DNA of 64,000 nucleotides from Candidatus Altimarinota bacterium (GTDB lineage Bacteria; Patescibacteriota; Gracilibacteria; UM-FILTER-43-11), in the NCBI GenBank assembly GCA_028281045.1, contig JANQKP010000009.1:50508-114507 (forward strand). The letters are read 5' to 3'. Position 1 is the first letter of the stretch. Every line of letters begins with the position of its first letter. The position numbers were made by a program, and so were the translations under genes. The notes under the pieces were generated by a model. The model worked only from the letters and a program-made list of their open reading frames with translations. It had not been told where the DNA came from and did not search any database. Positions 1-8,223 of this stretch are shown one piece after another.

Positions 1-1010
1 TCATCATCTTTAGCGTAAGTAAATTCTACGCGGCCTTGCTCTTTTAGGTAAGCGTGCTGTGGGCCAACACCAGAATAGTCTAGCCCTGCAGAAATACTGT
101 GAGTTCCTGCGATCTGCCCATCTTCATTTTGCAGAAAGTAAGATTTAAAGCCTTCTACAATCCCTACTTCACCGCCCTCAAAGCGCGCCGCATGTTCATT
201 GCCTTCTACGCCTTTTCCTCCAGCTTCTACAGCAATTAGTTTCACGTCTTCATCGTCTAAAAAGTCGTAATAAAGACCCATGGCATTAGAACCACCTCCT
301 ACACAAGCAGCGAGCATGTCTGGTTTTTTACCGGCTTGATCCATCATCTGCTGTCTAACCTCTTCTCCAATCACTTTCTGGAAGTAGGCATTCATAACCG
401 GATACGGATGTGGTCCACAAACGGTTCCCAGTAAATAGTGAGTATCGGTAGGATTTGCAATAAGGTCACGAATCGCTGCGTTAATGGCATCTTTTAATAC
501 TTGGCCACCATCTTCTACAGGAATAACTGTAGCGCCAAGTTGCTCCATCCAGAACACATTAGGCCTTTGGCGGTAATAATCCTTTTTACCCATGTAAACC
601 ACGCATTCAAGCCCAAGCTTGGCACAAACGGTGGCGGTGGCTAGGCCATGCTGCCCAGCACCCGTTTCAGCGATCACTCTTTTTTTACCCATGCGCTTAG
701 CCAGAAGCCCCTGTCCAATACAGTGATTGATCTTATGAGCCCCTGTATGAGTTAACCCTTCGTTCTTTAAATAGATTTTAGCTCCACCTAGTTCTTTGGT
801 CAGATTTTCGCAGTAATATAAAGGAGTAGGTCTACCCACATAGGTCTTATTCACCTCCTTAAGCTCTTCCAAAAAGCTCTCATCTTCTATGGCTTCAAAA
901 AAAGCTTCTCTAAGGTCATCCATAATTGGCACCAAAATCTCTGGCACATAGCGTCCGCCATAATCTCCAAAGTGTCCGTCCTTATTTATAATAGTATCTT
1001 TTAAGCTCAT
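1..1010 (-). CDS. trpB: Tryptophan synthase beta chain, partial (3' end beyond left edge)
   Basis: Catalyses the PLP-dependent condensation of indole with serine, the last step of tryptophan synthesis. Reading leftward from the ATG at 1010, the protein opens MSLKDTIINKDGHFGDYGG, typical of TrpB. The PLP-lysine block reads LTHTGAHKINHC (plus about 690-770) and the phosphate-binding loop reads GGGSNAMG (about 270-305). The stop codon and any trpA lie outside the window. Its ATG is one base after the stop of trpEGDCF, so the two are surely co-transcribed and probably translationally coupled. No Shine-Dalgarno sequence is seen. Confidence 0.95.
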   Translation of the reverse strand, partial: MSLKDTIINKDGHFGDYGGRYVPEILVPIMDDLREAFFEAIEDESFLEELKEVNKTYVGRPTPLYYCENLTKELGGAKIYLKNEGLTHTGAHKINHCIGQGLLAKRMGKKRVIAETGAGQHGLATATVCAKLGLECVVYMGKKDYYRQRPNVFWMEQLGATVIPVEDGGQVLKDAINAAIRDLIANPTDTHYLLGTVCGPHPYPVMNAYFQKVIGEEVRQQMMDQAGKKPDMLAACVGGGSNAMGLYYDFLDDEDVKLIAVEAGGKGVEGNEHAARFEGGEVGIVEGFKSYFLQNEDGQIAGTHSISAGLDYSGVGPQHAYLKEQGRVEFTYAKDD

Positions 1011-1011
1011 G

Positions 1012-4000
1012 TTACTTAATTAGCTGTTTAAATTTCTCAATTTTTTTAATATCCACCTTACGGTCTGTTTCAATTCCAGAAGCGCTATCAAATCCCATGT
1101 TTCCAGAAACTTGTTTTTCTATATTTTCTACATTTTCTATATTTACACCACCTGCGATTAAATAAGGTTTATTCAACTTAAGGTTGTCCAACATAGAGTA
1201 GTCATACCCTTCTCCAGAACCAGGGTCTTTACCATCAATAATGAAGCTAGAAACCACAGGTTCAAAGCTAGGAATCTGATCTAAATCACCCACCTTAATG
1301 GTTTTAATCACTGGGCGCTCTACCTCTGCACAATACTCTGGAGTTTCTTCTCCAGAAAGTTGCACAAAATCTAAATCAAGCAGGTGTGCCATTTCATTTA
1401 CCTTGTCTAAATCTTCATCTTGGAATACCCCCACCACAAGTGGAGCCTTTAAAATAGTTCTCAGTTCTTTTGCGGTTTCTAAATCAATAGATCTATGGCT
1501 CTTTGGCACAAAATTAAGTCCCACTAAAGAGACTTCATTTTGCTGACAAAACTCTGCGGCTTCTTTAGTGCGCACCCCACAAGCTTTAAAAGTCTTGTGA
1601 GGGTGCATAAATGCATCTAAAGCTGCAGAAGTATCTGGGGCTTTCATTAAACTGGTGCCCACAAGCACACCATGTGCAATTCCTTTAATAAGGTTTACAT
1701 TATTTTCTGTGTATCCACTTTCTGCAATTAAAATTTTATCTGCCGGCACTTTAGAGGCCAGCTTAAAGAACGTGCTGTTATCGATTTCAAACGTGTGCAG
1801 GTTTCTATTATTAATTCCAATGATCTCTGCCTTCGTTTGAAGCACTCTATCTAGCTCTTCTTCGGTGTGTACCTCTACAAGAGCGTCCATATTATACTCC
1901 TTAGCCACATCTATAAGATGATCTATGTGCTCATTTGAAAGAATCGCTGCAATTAAAAGAATAGCGTCAGCTCCTTTGCGTCTAGCTAAGTGCACTTGTG
2001 ACGCATTAATAAAGAAATCTTTCATTAAAAGCGGTACATCACTTGTAGCTTCTCTAGCCTTCGTTAAATTCTCTAAACTTCCTTTGAAATATTTCTCATC
2101 AGTGAGTACCGAAATCGCTGCGGCGCCTCCGGCTTCGTAAATTTTAGCCACTTCTTCTGGGGCAATGCTTTGATCTCCAATGTCTTTATCCGAAGGTGAG
2201 GCATATTTAATTTCTGCAATCACATTTAATTTATCCTTCGAGGCAAAAGCTGCCTTAAAATCACGATCAGATTTTTCAATCGGCTCCGGCTTTGTTTCTT
2301 TTATGATTTTTATCACCTCTTCTTTTTTATGCTCCGCAATTTCTTTCAAAATATCTGGCATGTTGCTTTTACGAATATAAACCTCACGGATTTCCTCTGC
2401 TTTTCCAAAGGCAATAAGCTCTTTGGCGAGCTTCACCCCTTCTTTCAGGTCTTTCACCTTGTCCATAAACTTAAGAATCAGAGCGGAGTTAGCTACCACC
2501 AGATTCAAATGCGCAGTTTTACACGATCTTGTAATAATTTCATTCGCAATTCTAAGATTGGTTTCTTTATCTCCTCCAGAAATCGCGTCAAAGTCTACAG
2601 TTTCAAATCCAAAGTCTTCTGGAGTTAAGTCATATTCTTCAATTTCTCCATCTTTAAGTTCTGCTACATGAGTTTTTCCTGTTAGGGTCACTTCATCTAG
2701 CCCATCTGAACCATTAAGCACCATGAATTTTTTCTTTCCAAGAATTTTAGCGGCCTCAATGATCAGTTTCTGATCTTCTGGCTTAGAAGTTCCCACTACT
2801 TGTACTTCCGTATGCGATGGATTTAGAAGTGGGCCTAAAATATTAAAGATGGTTTTCACTCCAAGTTCTGCGCGAACTGGTCCAAAGTGTTTCATGATTG
2901 GATGGAAAGCTCTGGCAAAAATAAACGCCAGGTTTTCTGTTTCAAAAAGAAACTCCAATTGATCTTTGCCATTCATAATATTGATTCCCATGGCCTCAAG
3001 AAGATCAAAAGAACCAAAGCGTCCACTGGCCGCCTTATTTCCATGCTTAGCAATGGGAATACCTTCTGCAGCCAGCACAAAAGCAGAAATAGTAGAAGTA
3101 TTTATTCTAGGTAAGCCACTTCCTCCAGTTCCACAAATGTCTATAGCTCCAGGTAAATCTAAAGCAACAGGCATGCGCTCATAAAGCGCCTGCACAAAGG
3201 CAGCCACTTCTTTAGCGCTGTAACCTTTTTCGTTTAAAGCGAGGAGGAATGCTTTTTGGTGCTCTAGGTCGAGTTTCTGATTCACACTTTCTTCTACGAA
3301 GAAATCAACTTGAGCGCTGTTAAGCTCGTCTCCTTTTTTAATCGCTTCAATAATAGTATCTATTGTCATCATAGGCTTCTTGTTTAAGAAGATAAAAAAT
3401 GATTTTAAAATATCGTAACCGTTTTGAGTCATCACAGACTCTGGGTGAAACTGAATTCCAATAAGACCTTCTTTTTTAAAGGCCACCACGCGACCAAGGT
3501 CATCAATGGCTATTTCTAAATCCGCTGGCACATTTTCATTCAGCGGAGAAAAAGAATTATAGAATCCAACTTTTTCTTTTTTTCCAAAGAGATCGATTTC
3601 TCTTTGAAGTCCTTGGGTAGAAATTCCTTGTCTTTCCACTTTCATTCCCATTTGTTTTGCTAGTGCTTGATGCCCTAGGCAAAGTCCAATAATGGGCTTA
3701 CTAGATTCAAGCAGTGCATCTGTAATTTCAATGACTTTTTTCATACGTGGATGAGCGCTATCGTTAATATCACCCGGTCCTGGGCCAATCACCACAATAT
3801 CGCTGTCATCTTTTTTAAGATCGTAATCAAAAGTATCCACTAAGTTAACCACGCAGCCCATATGGCCTGCCATATGGCCAATCATACGAGCAAAGTTATC
3901 TTCATTGTTAATAATGGTGACTTTTACTCCGAGTAACCCTGGTTCTTTTTGGCATTCAAACTGATCTTCAAAGTGAAACTTAGATAGGAATTCATTTCTT

Positions 4001-5172
4001 TCTTGTAAAAGCGGTTTCAGCTCCTCTGCTGGAAGCGCTTCTAAGTGATTACTATCGCCTACTTCAATCCCTTGAATGGCTTTAATGAGTCCTTCGGACT
4101 TAATCTTGGTTTCAATTGCTTCTTTTTCTGGTACAGAATCTCTTACCACTCCCGCTCCCGCTTGTACCGCAATGTTTCCATCCGCATCTAGCTCCGCCGT
4201 GCGAATTAAAATGGCGCTATCTAAATAGTGTCCATTTGAAATTACGCCAAATTCACCTCCGTAGTATCTACGAGACTCTGCCTCTCTGTTTTTAATGATT
4301 CTAAAAGCACTTTCAAGTGGGCTACCTACAAGAGTAGGCGCATGAAAAGATTCTTTAAGCGCAGGAATAGGTTCAATACCATCATGTCCCACTAAATTAT
4401 ATTCTGTATGTACTACGGCTCCGGTTTCACGAAGCAATGGGCCCTCAATTTTTCCTCCTTTAGGACAAATTTGGGCCATCATTTTAAGTTCTTCATCTAA
4501 AACCTGAGCCAGCTCATTGATCTCCTTTTTATCTCTTAGAAATTCTTGTAAGTTTTTCTTAAAGTCTTCTACATTTCCTTTTGGCATGGTTCCTGCAATA
4601 GGATTTTTAATTACATCACCACCTTTCATTTCAATCTGACGCTCTGGACTAGCCCCTACAAAGTACTGGCCTTTTCCAGAACTGAATAAATAGGTCATAT
4701 ACTGACCTTTTTGTTTTAGAAGTCTTCTAAAAAGTTCCAAAGGAACACGATGATTCATACCTTCAATCTTCCCTAGGAATTTTCTAGAAATAATAACTTG
4801 TGAGGCATTCCCTCCCCCAATTTCTTCTTGTTGTACCTCAGCGACAGCCTTAGCAAAATCTTCATCTGAAATATTAGGCGTGATCTCTTTTTCAAAAGCG
4901 ATGGGTAAATCACAAGCTTCTCCAAAGTCAGGGTCTATCGTTCTTTGCAGGCGCACCTTTATGGCTAAAATAGGTTCATCTCCTTGTGTTTCAAAGCCTT
5001 TAGACTTAGCCACACTAAAAGGAGTTACAAAAACCACAGGGCCTTTGCTTGTTTTATGAAGCTCACTAAAAGCTTCTAGGTTTTCTAGCTCTAAAAACTC
5101 ACCTTGGTAGTAAGTCAGCTTTCCGTGCTTCTCTATCAGTGCATAAGCCTGTGTTTTTTTAGGAGTTAACAT
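1012..5172 (-). CDS. trpEGDCF: Five-domain tryptophan biosynthesis fusion TrpE-TrpG-TrpD-TrpC-TrpF
   Basis: A 1386-residue protein carrying chorismate to indole-3-glycerol phosphate. Approximate domains: anthranilate synthase large subunit 1-370 (PIAGT, GSPLESAFRII), glutamine amidotransferase 415-597 (GLCLGHQA, FHPES), anthranilate phosphoribosyltransferase 602-935 (GTGGSG, KHGNKAASGRFGS), indole-glycerol-phosphate synthase about 945-1185 (IAEIKYASPS, LMKDFF, IGINNRNL), phosphoribosylanthranilate isomerase 1193-1386 (ACGVRT, GFDSASGIE). The Ala in PIAGT fits C2 amination (PabB has Lys there). The TrpEG part looks like the PhzE-type fused anthranilate synthases more than standard TrpE, and I see no obvious N-terminal Trp-binding LLES motif. 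All domains stay in frame without breaks. It follows trpR after a terminator-like hairpin and precedes trpB. Confidence 0.95.
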   Translation of the reverse strand: MLTPKKTQAYALIEKHGKLTYYQGEFLELENLEAFSELHKTSKGPVVFVTPFSVAKSKGFETQGDEPILAIKVRLQRTIDPDFGEACDLPIAFEKEITPNISDEDFAKAVAEVQQEEIGGGNASQVIISRKFLGKIEGMNHRVPLELFRRLLKQKGQYMTYLFSSGKGQYFVGASPERQIEMKGGDVIKNPIAGTMPKGNVEDFKKNLQEFLRDKKEINELAQVLDEELKMMAQICPKGGKIEGPLLRETGAVVHTEYNLVGHDGIEPIPALKESFHAPTLVGSPLESAFRIIKNREAESRRYYGGEFGVISNGHYLDSAILIRTAELDADGNIAVQAGAGVVRDSVPEKEAIETKIKSEGLIKAIQGIEVGDSNHLEALPAEELKPLLQERNEFLSKFHFEDQFECQKEPGLLGVKVTIINNEDNFARMIGHMAGHMGCVVNLVDTFDYDLKKDDSDIVVIGPGPGDINDSAHPRMKKVIEITDALLESSKPIIGLCLGHQALAKQMGMKVERQGISTQGLQREIDLFGKKEKVGFYNSFSPLNENVPADLEIAIDDLGRVVAFKKEGLIGIQFHPESVMTQNGYDILKSFFIFLNKKPMMTIDTIIEAIKKGDELNSAQVDFFVEESVNQKLDLEHQKAFLLALNEKGYSAKEVAAFVQALYERMPVALDLPGAIDICGTGGSGLPRINTSTISAFVLAAEGIPIAKHGNKAASGRFGSFDLLEAMGINIMNGKDQLEFLFETENLAFIFARAFHPIMKHFGPVRAELGVKTIFNILGPLLNPSHTEVQVVGTSKPEDQKLIIEAAKILGKKKFMVLNGSDGLDEVTLTGKTHVAELKDGEIEEYDLTPEDFGFETVDFDAISGGDKETNLRIANEIITRSCKTAHLNLVVANSALILKFMDKVKDLKEGVKLAKELIAFGKAEEIREVYIRKSNMPDILKEIAEHKKEEVIKIIKETKPEPIEKSDRDFKAAFASKDKLNVIAEIKYASPSDKDIGDQSIAPEEVAKIYEAGGAAAISVLTDEKYFKGSLENLTKAREATSDVPLLMKDFFINASQVHLARRKGADAILLIAAILSNEHIDHLIDVAKEYNMDALVEVHTEEELDRVLQTKAEIIGINNRNLHTFEIDNSTFFKLASKVPADKILIAESGYTENNVNLIKGIAHGVLVGTSLMKAPDTSAALDAFMHPHKTFKACGVRTKEAAEFCQQNEVSLVGLNFVPKSHRSIDLETAKELRTILKAPLVVGVFQDEDLDKVNEMAHLLDLDFVQLSGEETPEYCAEVERPVIKTIKVGDLDQIPSFEPVVSSFIIDGKDPGSGEGYDYSMLDNLKLNKPYLIAGGVNIENVENIEKQVSGNMGFDSASGIETDRKVDIKKIEKFKQLIK

Positions 5173-5183
5173 GTTGAGTTATT

Positions 5184-5249
5184 AAAAAAGCCGCCACTTA
5201 GGCGGACAAGAATATTAAATTAAGCCCGCCATATGAGTTTTTGCCACCA
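5184..5249 (-). promoter_or_regulatory. Candidate trp attenuator spanning the trpR 3' end and the trpR-trpE gap
   Basis: In RNA order: codons Trp-Trp (5249-5244) and Trp-Arg-Ala-stop (5231-5220) of trpR; segment GGCGGGC (5230-5224) inside those last codons; segment GUCCGCC (5207-5201); segment GGCGGC (5195-5190); then six U (5189-5184). The third segment can pair with the first for 7 bp including one G-U (antiterminator), or with the GGCGG of the last segment to make a hairpin ending in the U tract (terminator). The pairings are read directly; the regulatory logic is inferred. Confidence 0.65.
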
Positions 5250-5534
5250 ACTTGATTTTTTACCTTGTTTAATAAGCTTACCAAGGGTTAATTTTGGACT
5301 TTTCATTAGGGTTGCTCCGCGGCCCACCGTGGCAATAGCGGCACCAGACCTTTCTACAGTCGCTCTCTGAGAAAGCCCTTCGTCTAAACAATCTACAATA
5401 CGCAGGCGCTCATGGATTTTTTCAATCTCACTAGGGGTTGTAAGTTCAGAAAGCACAGAAGCAAGTTCTGCTTCTGTTTTAGCTAAGCGAAGAAACTTCG
5501 CAATGGCCTCTGTTTTCTTGTTCAAGCTTGTCAT
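5220..5534 (-). CDS. trpR: TrpR-type tryptophan repressor
   Basis: A 104-residue helix-turn-helix protein, close to the usual TrpR length. The core ERLRIVDCLDEGLSQR...GAAIATVGRG aligns with the E. coli TrpR core (RVRIVEELLRGEMSQR...GAGIATITRG), better than with the related YerC family. All three tryptophans sit in the last nine residues (SWWQKLIWRA), directly before the terminator hairpin that precedes trpEGDCF. It is first in the trp operon and its ATG is eight bases from a CTAG-rich operator inside the promoter, so autoregulation is expected. Corepressor binding is inferred from the family. Confidence 0.85.
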   Translation of the reverse strand: MTSLNKKTEAIAKFLRLAKTEAELASVLSELTTPSEIEKIHERLRIVDCLDEGLSQRATVERSGAAIATVGRGATLMKSPKLTLGKLIKQGKKSSWWQKLIWRA

Positions 5535-5541
5535 TGTGCAC

Positions 5542-5572
5542 CTAGTGTACTAGTACACTAGTACACAGTCAA
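5542..5572 (-). promoter_or_regulatory. trp operon promoter with embedded tandem TrpR operator
   Basis: On the minus strand a -35 TTGACT (5572-5567), a 17-bp spacer and a -10 TACACT (5549-5544). The spacer and -10 hold a perfect 20-bp palindrome (5542-5561, half CTAGTGTACT) within three 8-bp units, so CTAG recurs at 5542, 5550 and 5558. E. coli trp operators also have CTAG motifs 8 bp apart, the spacing used for tandem TrpR binding. The -10 ends nine bases before the trpR ATG, so the mRNA would be almost leaderless. The -35 lies just after the stop of the upstream gene. Confidence 0.8.
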
Positions 5573-5574
5573 GC

Positions 5575-6300
5575 TTAAATTTTCAGCATGAAATGGTTGT
5601 CTTTTAACCACTTTCTTTTCTCCTTGTGATCCGGAATAGTTTTAGCCACCAAATCCCAGAATTTTTGGCTATGATTCATCTGCTTTAAATGGCAAAGTTC
5701 ATGCACAATAACGTAATCTATAATTTCAATGGGGGCCATACTTAGCCTCCAATTGAAATTAAGATTTTTTAAAGCGCTACAACTTCCCCAGCGGCTCTTT
5801 TGATTACGCAAAGTCACCTTGTTGTACTTATGCTTATAGTAATCATTAAAATACTGCAGCCTATCGTGCACAATTTCAGTGGCTTTCTTTTTATAGAAAT
5901 CTTCCACTACTTTTTTGGCCTGCTTAAAGCCTTCGGCCTCTTTAACCTTTTCATAAAGGTAAACCACAAAGACATCCCCTTCTATTTTAAGCTTGGCTCT
6001 TTTAAGTTTGTGGGGCTTATACGTTAGCTTGTACTTTTCTCCTAAATAAAAGAAGGTTTCTCCTTCTTTGTATTTATGAGGCGGGTAAGCAATATGTTTA
6101 ATCTCAATTTTCTTTAGCTGCGCCTCTACCCATTTTTTATTGGTATTTAAAAAATTAGTAGCAGCAAACTGGGGCATAAGCGTAGGAAGCACAATAGTTA
6201 GCGTTTTATCTGACTCCATTTGCATACGCATACGCTTCGCTCTTTTAGAGCGGCGCATCTTGTAACCTATTTTTTCATCATTGATCTGGATGTACTTCAT
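5575..6300 (-). CDS. YgjP/DUF45-type zinc metallopeptidase
   Basis: A 241-residue cytosolic protein of the YgjP-like (DUF45) family. The active-site motif VIVHELCHLKQMNHSQKFW near residue 200 gives HExxH plus a downstream His, as in M48-related peptidases; upstream is the family block KSRWGSCSALKNLNFNWRL. Very basic N-terminal half. Substrate unknown; homologues are often linked to restriction or housekeeping proteolysis, but nothing here says which. Divergent from the methyltransferase at 6334, with a minus-strand TATAAT (6327-6322) in the 33-bp gap. Its stop abuts the trp promoter. Confidence 0.85.
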   Translation of the reverse strand: MKYIQINDEKIGYKMRRSKRAKRMRMQMESDKTLTIVLPTLMPQFAATNFLNTNKKWVEAQLKKIEIKHIAYPPHKYKEGETFFYLGEKYKLTYKPHKLKRAKLKIEGDVFVVYLYEKVKEAEGFKQAKKVVEDFYKKKATEIVHDRLQYFNDYYKHKYNKVTLRNQKSRWGSCSALKNLNFNWRLSMAPIEIIDYVIVHELCHLKQMNHSQKFWDLVAKTIPDHKEKRKWLKDNHFMLKI

Positions 6301-6333
6301 CGCTAAAGTAATTAGGTAAGTATTATAGCACTT

Positions 6334-6936
6334 ATGGCTAAAAGATTAGATCCAAAAGAAGGCTTTGCACGCTACGCTCATGAATATGATGAGCGCGAAC
6401 GCTACTGGGACAGCTTTGAAAAAGAGCATTTAAGTCCTTATTTTGCCATGGTAGATGGCAAAAAAGTCCTAGATGCTGGTGCTGGAACCGGGAGAATCTC
6501 AATGAAGCTTAAAAAAGCAGGAGCCAAAGTAACGGCTATAGATCTTTCTCCAGAAATGCTGGAAAAACTAAGAAGAAAAGATGGAGAAATTGAAATTGTA
6601 GAAGGTGATGTGGAAGAAATGCCATTCAAAGACGATACCTTCGACCTTGTTTTCTCTTCGCTTACCCTAGTACACCTTAAAAAAACCATTCCTTTTCTAG
6701 ATGAATGCTACCGCGTACTTAAAGACGATGGACTTCTTGTACTCGTAAATATCCATTACAGATCTCCAATGGTATTAGAAGACGATAAGGGTAAATACAG
6801 CATCCAATGTTATAACCATTTCCCACGTCATGTACGTGAAGATGCAGAAAGTCTAGCCTTTGGCATAGAAGATGAAATCATAGTTACCGAAGGCGATGAT
6901 GTATGGGTGAGCCAGATTCTTATTCTGAAGAAGTAA
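6334..6936 (+). CDS. Class I SAM-dependent methyltransferase
   Basis: A 200-residue Rossmann methyltransferase. The SAM motif VLDAGAGTGRISMKL is near residues 45-60, the acidic end of the second strand (AIDLSPEML) follows, then the post-I motif EIVEGDVEEMPF and the motif LKDDGLLVLVNIH. The family (methyltransferase 11/25) acts on many small molecules and the substrate cannot be read from the sequence. The last 14 codons are duplicated 1287 bp downstream, behind the next gene. No Shine-Dalgarno sequence. Confidence 0.85.
   Translation: MAKRLDPKEGFARYAHEYDERERYWDSFEKEHLSPYFAMVDGKKVLDAGAGTGRISMKLKKAGAKVTAIDLSPEMLEKLRRKDGEIEIVEGDVEEMPFKDDTFDLVFSSLTLVHLKKTIPFLDECYRVLKDDGLLVLVNIHYRSPMVLEDDKGKYSIQCYNHFPRHVREDAESLAFGIEDEIIVTEGDDVWVSQILILKK
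6895..6936 (+). repeat. Direct repeat, copy 1 (3' end of the methyltransferase gene)
   Basis: 42 bp matching 8182-8223 at 40 of 42 positions. This copy encodes the methyltransferase C-terminus DDVWVSQILILKK and the stop codon. Together the copies flank the 387-residue gene and its promoter. Confidence 0.9.
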
Positions 6937-6939
6937 TCA

Positions 6940-6968
6940 TTGACAATTTTATAAAAAAATTGTATAAT
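6940..6968 (+). promoter_or_regulatory. Perfect consensus sigma-70-type promoter
   Basis: TTGACA (6940-6945), a 17-bp spacer, TATAAT (6963-6968). Both hexamers match the consensus exactly. Transcription would start near 6975, about 28 bases before the ATG at 7003. It starts four bases after the methyltransferase stop. Confidence 0.9.
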
Positions 6969-7002
6969 AATTACATATAATAATTTTTTACCCTCCTTAA
7001 AT

Positions 7003-8166
7003 ATGAGTATTAACTCTAGTGATAAAGCTCCTATGAGCCCCGAAGAAGTTCTAGCAGGAACAGATTCTGCTGAACTGTCTTATGCCGACTTCCCTGACCA
7101 TCCAGAATGGGGTGTTGGAGGAAATTATGATAAGCCTGGTGTTGGTGCTGAATATGGTGTAGGTCATACGCCTGAACTAAACTACGCAAGAGCCCTAGAA
7201 GCTATTGAAGCTACTACAGCTAAAGATCTTCCAGTAGATCAAAAACTTGCTATTGCTGCATGTCTTGCAAACCAAAGAAGTCCTCAGCGATATGGAGGCG
7301 GAGAGGCTTTATATCTATATAAAGTAACTGTTGACCCTGCAAATGGAGACGTTTACGCAGAATATCGTCAGTGGAACGCTGCTGGTGGATCTTCTATAGG
7401 AACGGATCCTTTTGGAATGAAATTCACTGCAGAACAAATAGCTGAATATCATATCCCAACCCAAGCAAATGCAAATATGGATGAAGTAAATATGAGTAAT
7501 CCACAAGAAGCTATGTTTGATCTAGCAGCTCAGCCTGATAACAATCTAGAAATTGAGGCCTATGGATCAGCTAAAAATCTTGATAAAGAAGTGGGTCACA
7601 GATCTAGTGCATACGGACAGGAGCAAAAAGTGGATAGAGATAATCCAATTGAACAGATTCGTCTTGCCATTACAAAAAATGGTAAATACCTAGCTCGCAT
7701 TCCATTTAAAGAGCTAGAATTAACTCCGGCTGAACAATGGGTAATGGACAAAATTCAGGAAGTAATTAACAAGCTTGCTGAAGCAAGAGACTTAGAGTCT
7801 CCAGTGGCTAAACGTGATGATATAAAGCAATTCAAAACAAGAAGCCGTGTTCGCATTATTGAAGCCATCAAAAAAGGAAAAGCTTCCCTGTCTAAAGCAG
7901 GTCGCCAAACCTTGAAATCAAGAGAGATTTATAGAGATCTGCTTAATCTTGATAATGCTCTACAAAGAGGAAATGAGGTGGCTGATCTTATTACCAAATT
8001 AGAAGCGCGCATCGTAGATGCTCGTACAAGCGGAGCCAAACTAATCAAAGTTTCTGATGAAATGATGCAAGATTATAACGAGCTAACTAAAATTGCTGAT
8101 TCTATTCTTGCTAAAGCAAATGAGTTTGTTGCAAACACTGAGCCCGTAAGAGCTAAAGCTGCTTAA
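7003..8166 (+). CDS. Hypothetical protein, 387 residues
   Basis: I do not recognise this protein. The N-terminal third is acidic and Gly/Tyr/Pro-rich (HPEWGVGGNYDKPGVGAEYG); a middle segment near 95-150 contains YLYKVTVDPANGDVYAEYRQW; the C-terminal half from about residue 215 is strongly helical and charged, with runs suited to coiled coil. No signal peptide or membrane segment is visible, so a cytosolic protein is likely. It has a perfect consensus promoter, suggesting high expression, and no Shine-Dalgarno (the bases before ATG are CCCTCCTTAAAT). The gene with its promoter lies between two copies of a 42-bp repeat, so it may be an inserted unit. Confidence 0.75.
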   Translation: MSINSSDKAPMSPEEVLAGTDSAELSYADFPDHPEWGVGGNYDKPGVGAEYGVGHTPELNYARALEAIEATTAKDLPVDQKLAIAACLANQRSPQRYGGGEALYLYKVTVDPANGDVYAEYRQWNAAGGSSIGTDPFGMKFTAEQIAEYHIPTQANANMDEVNMSNPQEAMFDLAAQPDNNLEIEAYGSAKNLDKEVGHRSSAYGQEQKVDRDNPIEQIRLAITKNGKYLARIPFKELELTPAEQWVMDKIQEVINKLAEARDLESPVAKRDDIKQFKTRSRVRIIEAIKKGKASLSKAGRQTLKSREIYRDLLNLDNALQRGNEVADLITKLEARIVDARTSGAKLIKVSDEMMQDYNELTKIADSILAKANEFVANTEPVRAKAA

Positions 8167-8181
8167 ATTTTAACCAAGGGT

Positions 8182-8223
8182 GATGATGTATGGGTTAGCC
8201 AGATTTTTATTCTGAAGAAGTAA
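8182..8223 (+). repeat. Direct repeat, copy 2 (orphan methyltransferase 3' end)
   Basis: Differs from 6895-6936 at two bases; still encodes DDVWVSQIFILKK plus stop with only one amino-acid change, but no gene precedes it in frame. It overlaps the 3' end of the minus-strand gene at 8207. Likely the relic of a second methyltransferase copy or of the event that placed the 387-residue gene here. Confidence 0.85.

Noticed and set aside
2329-2671. Plus-strand ORFs opposite trpEGDCF and the other long genes
   Set aside because: They are mirror frames of well-identified genes with low-complexity sequence.
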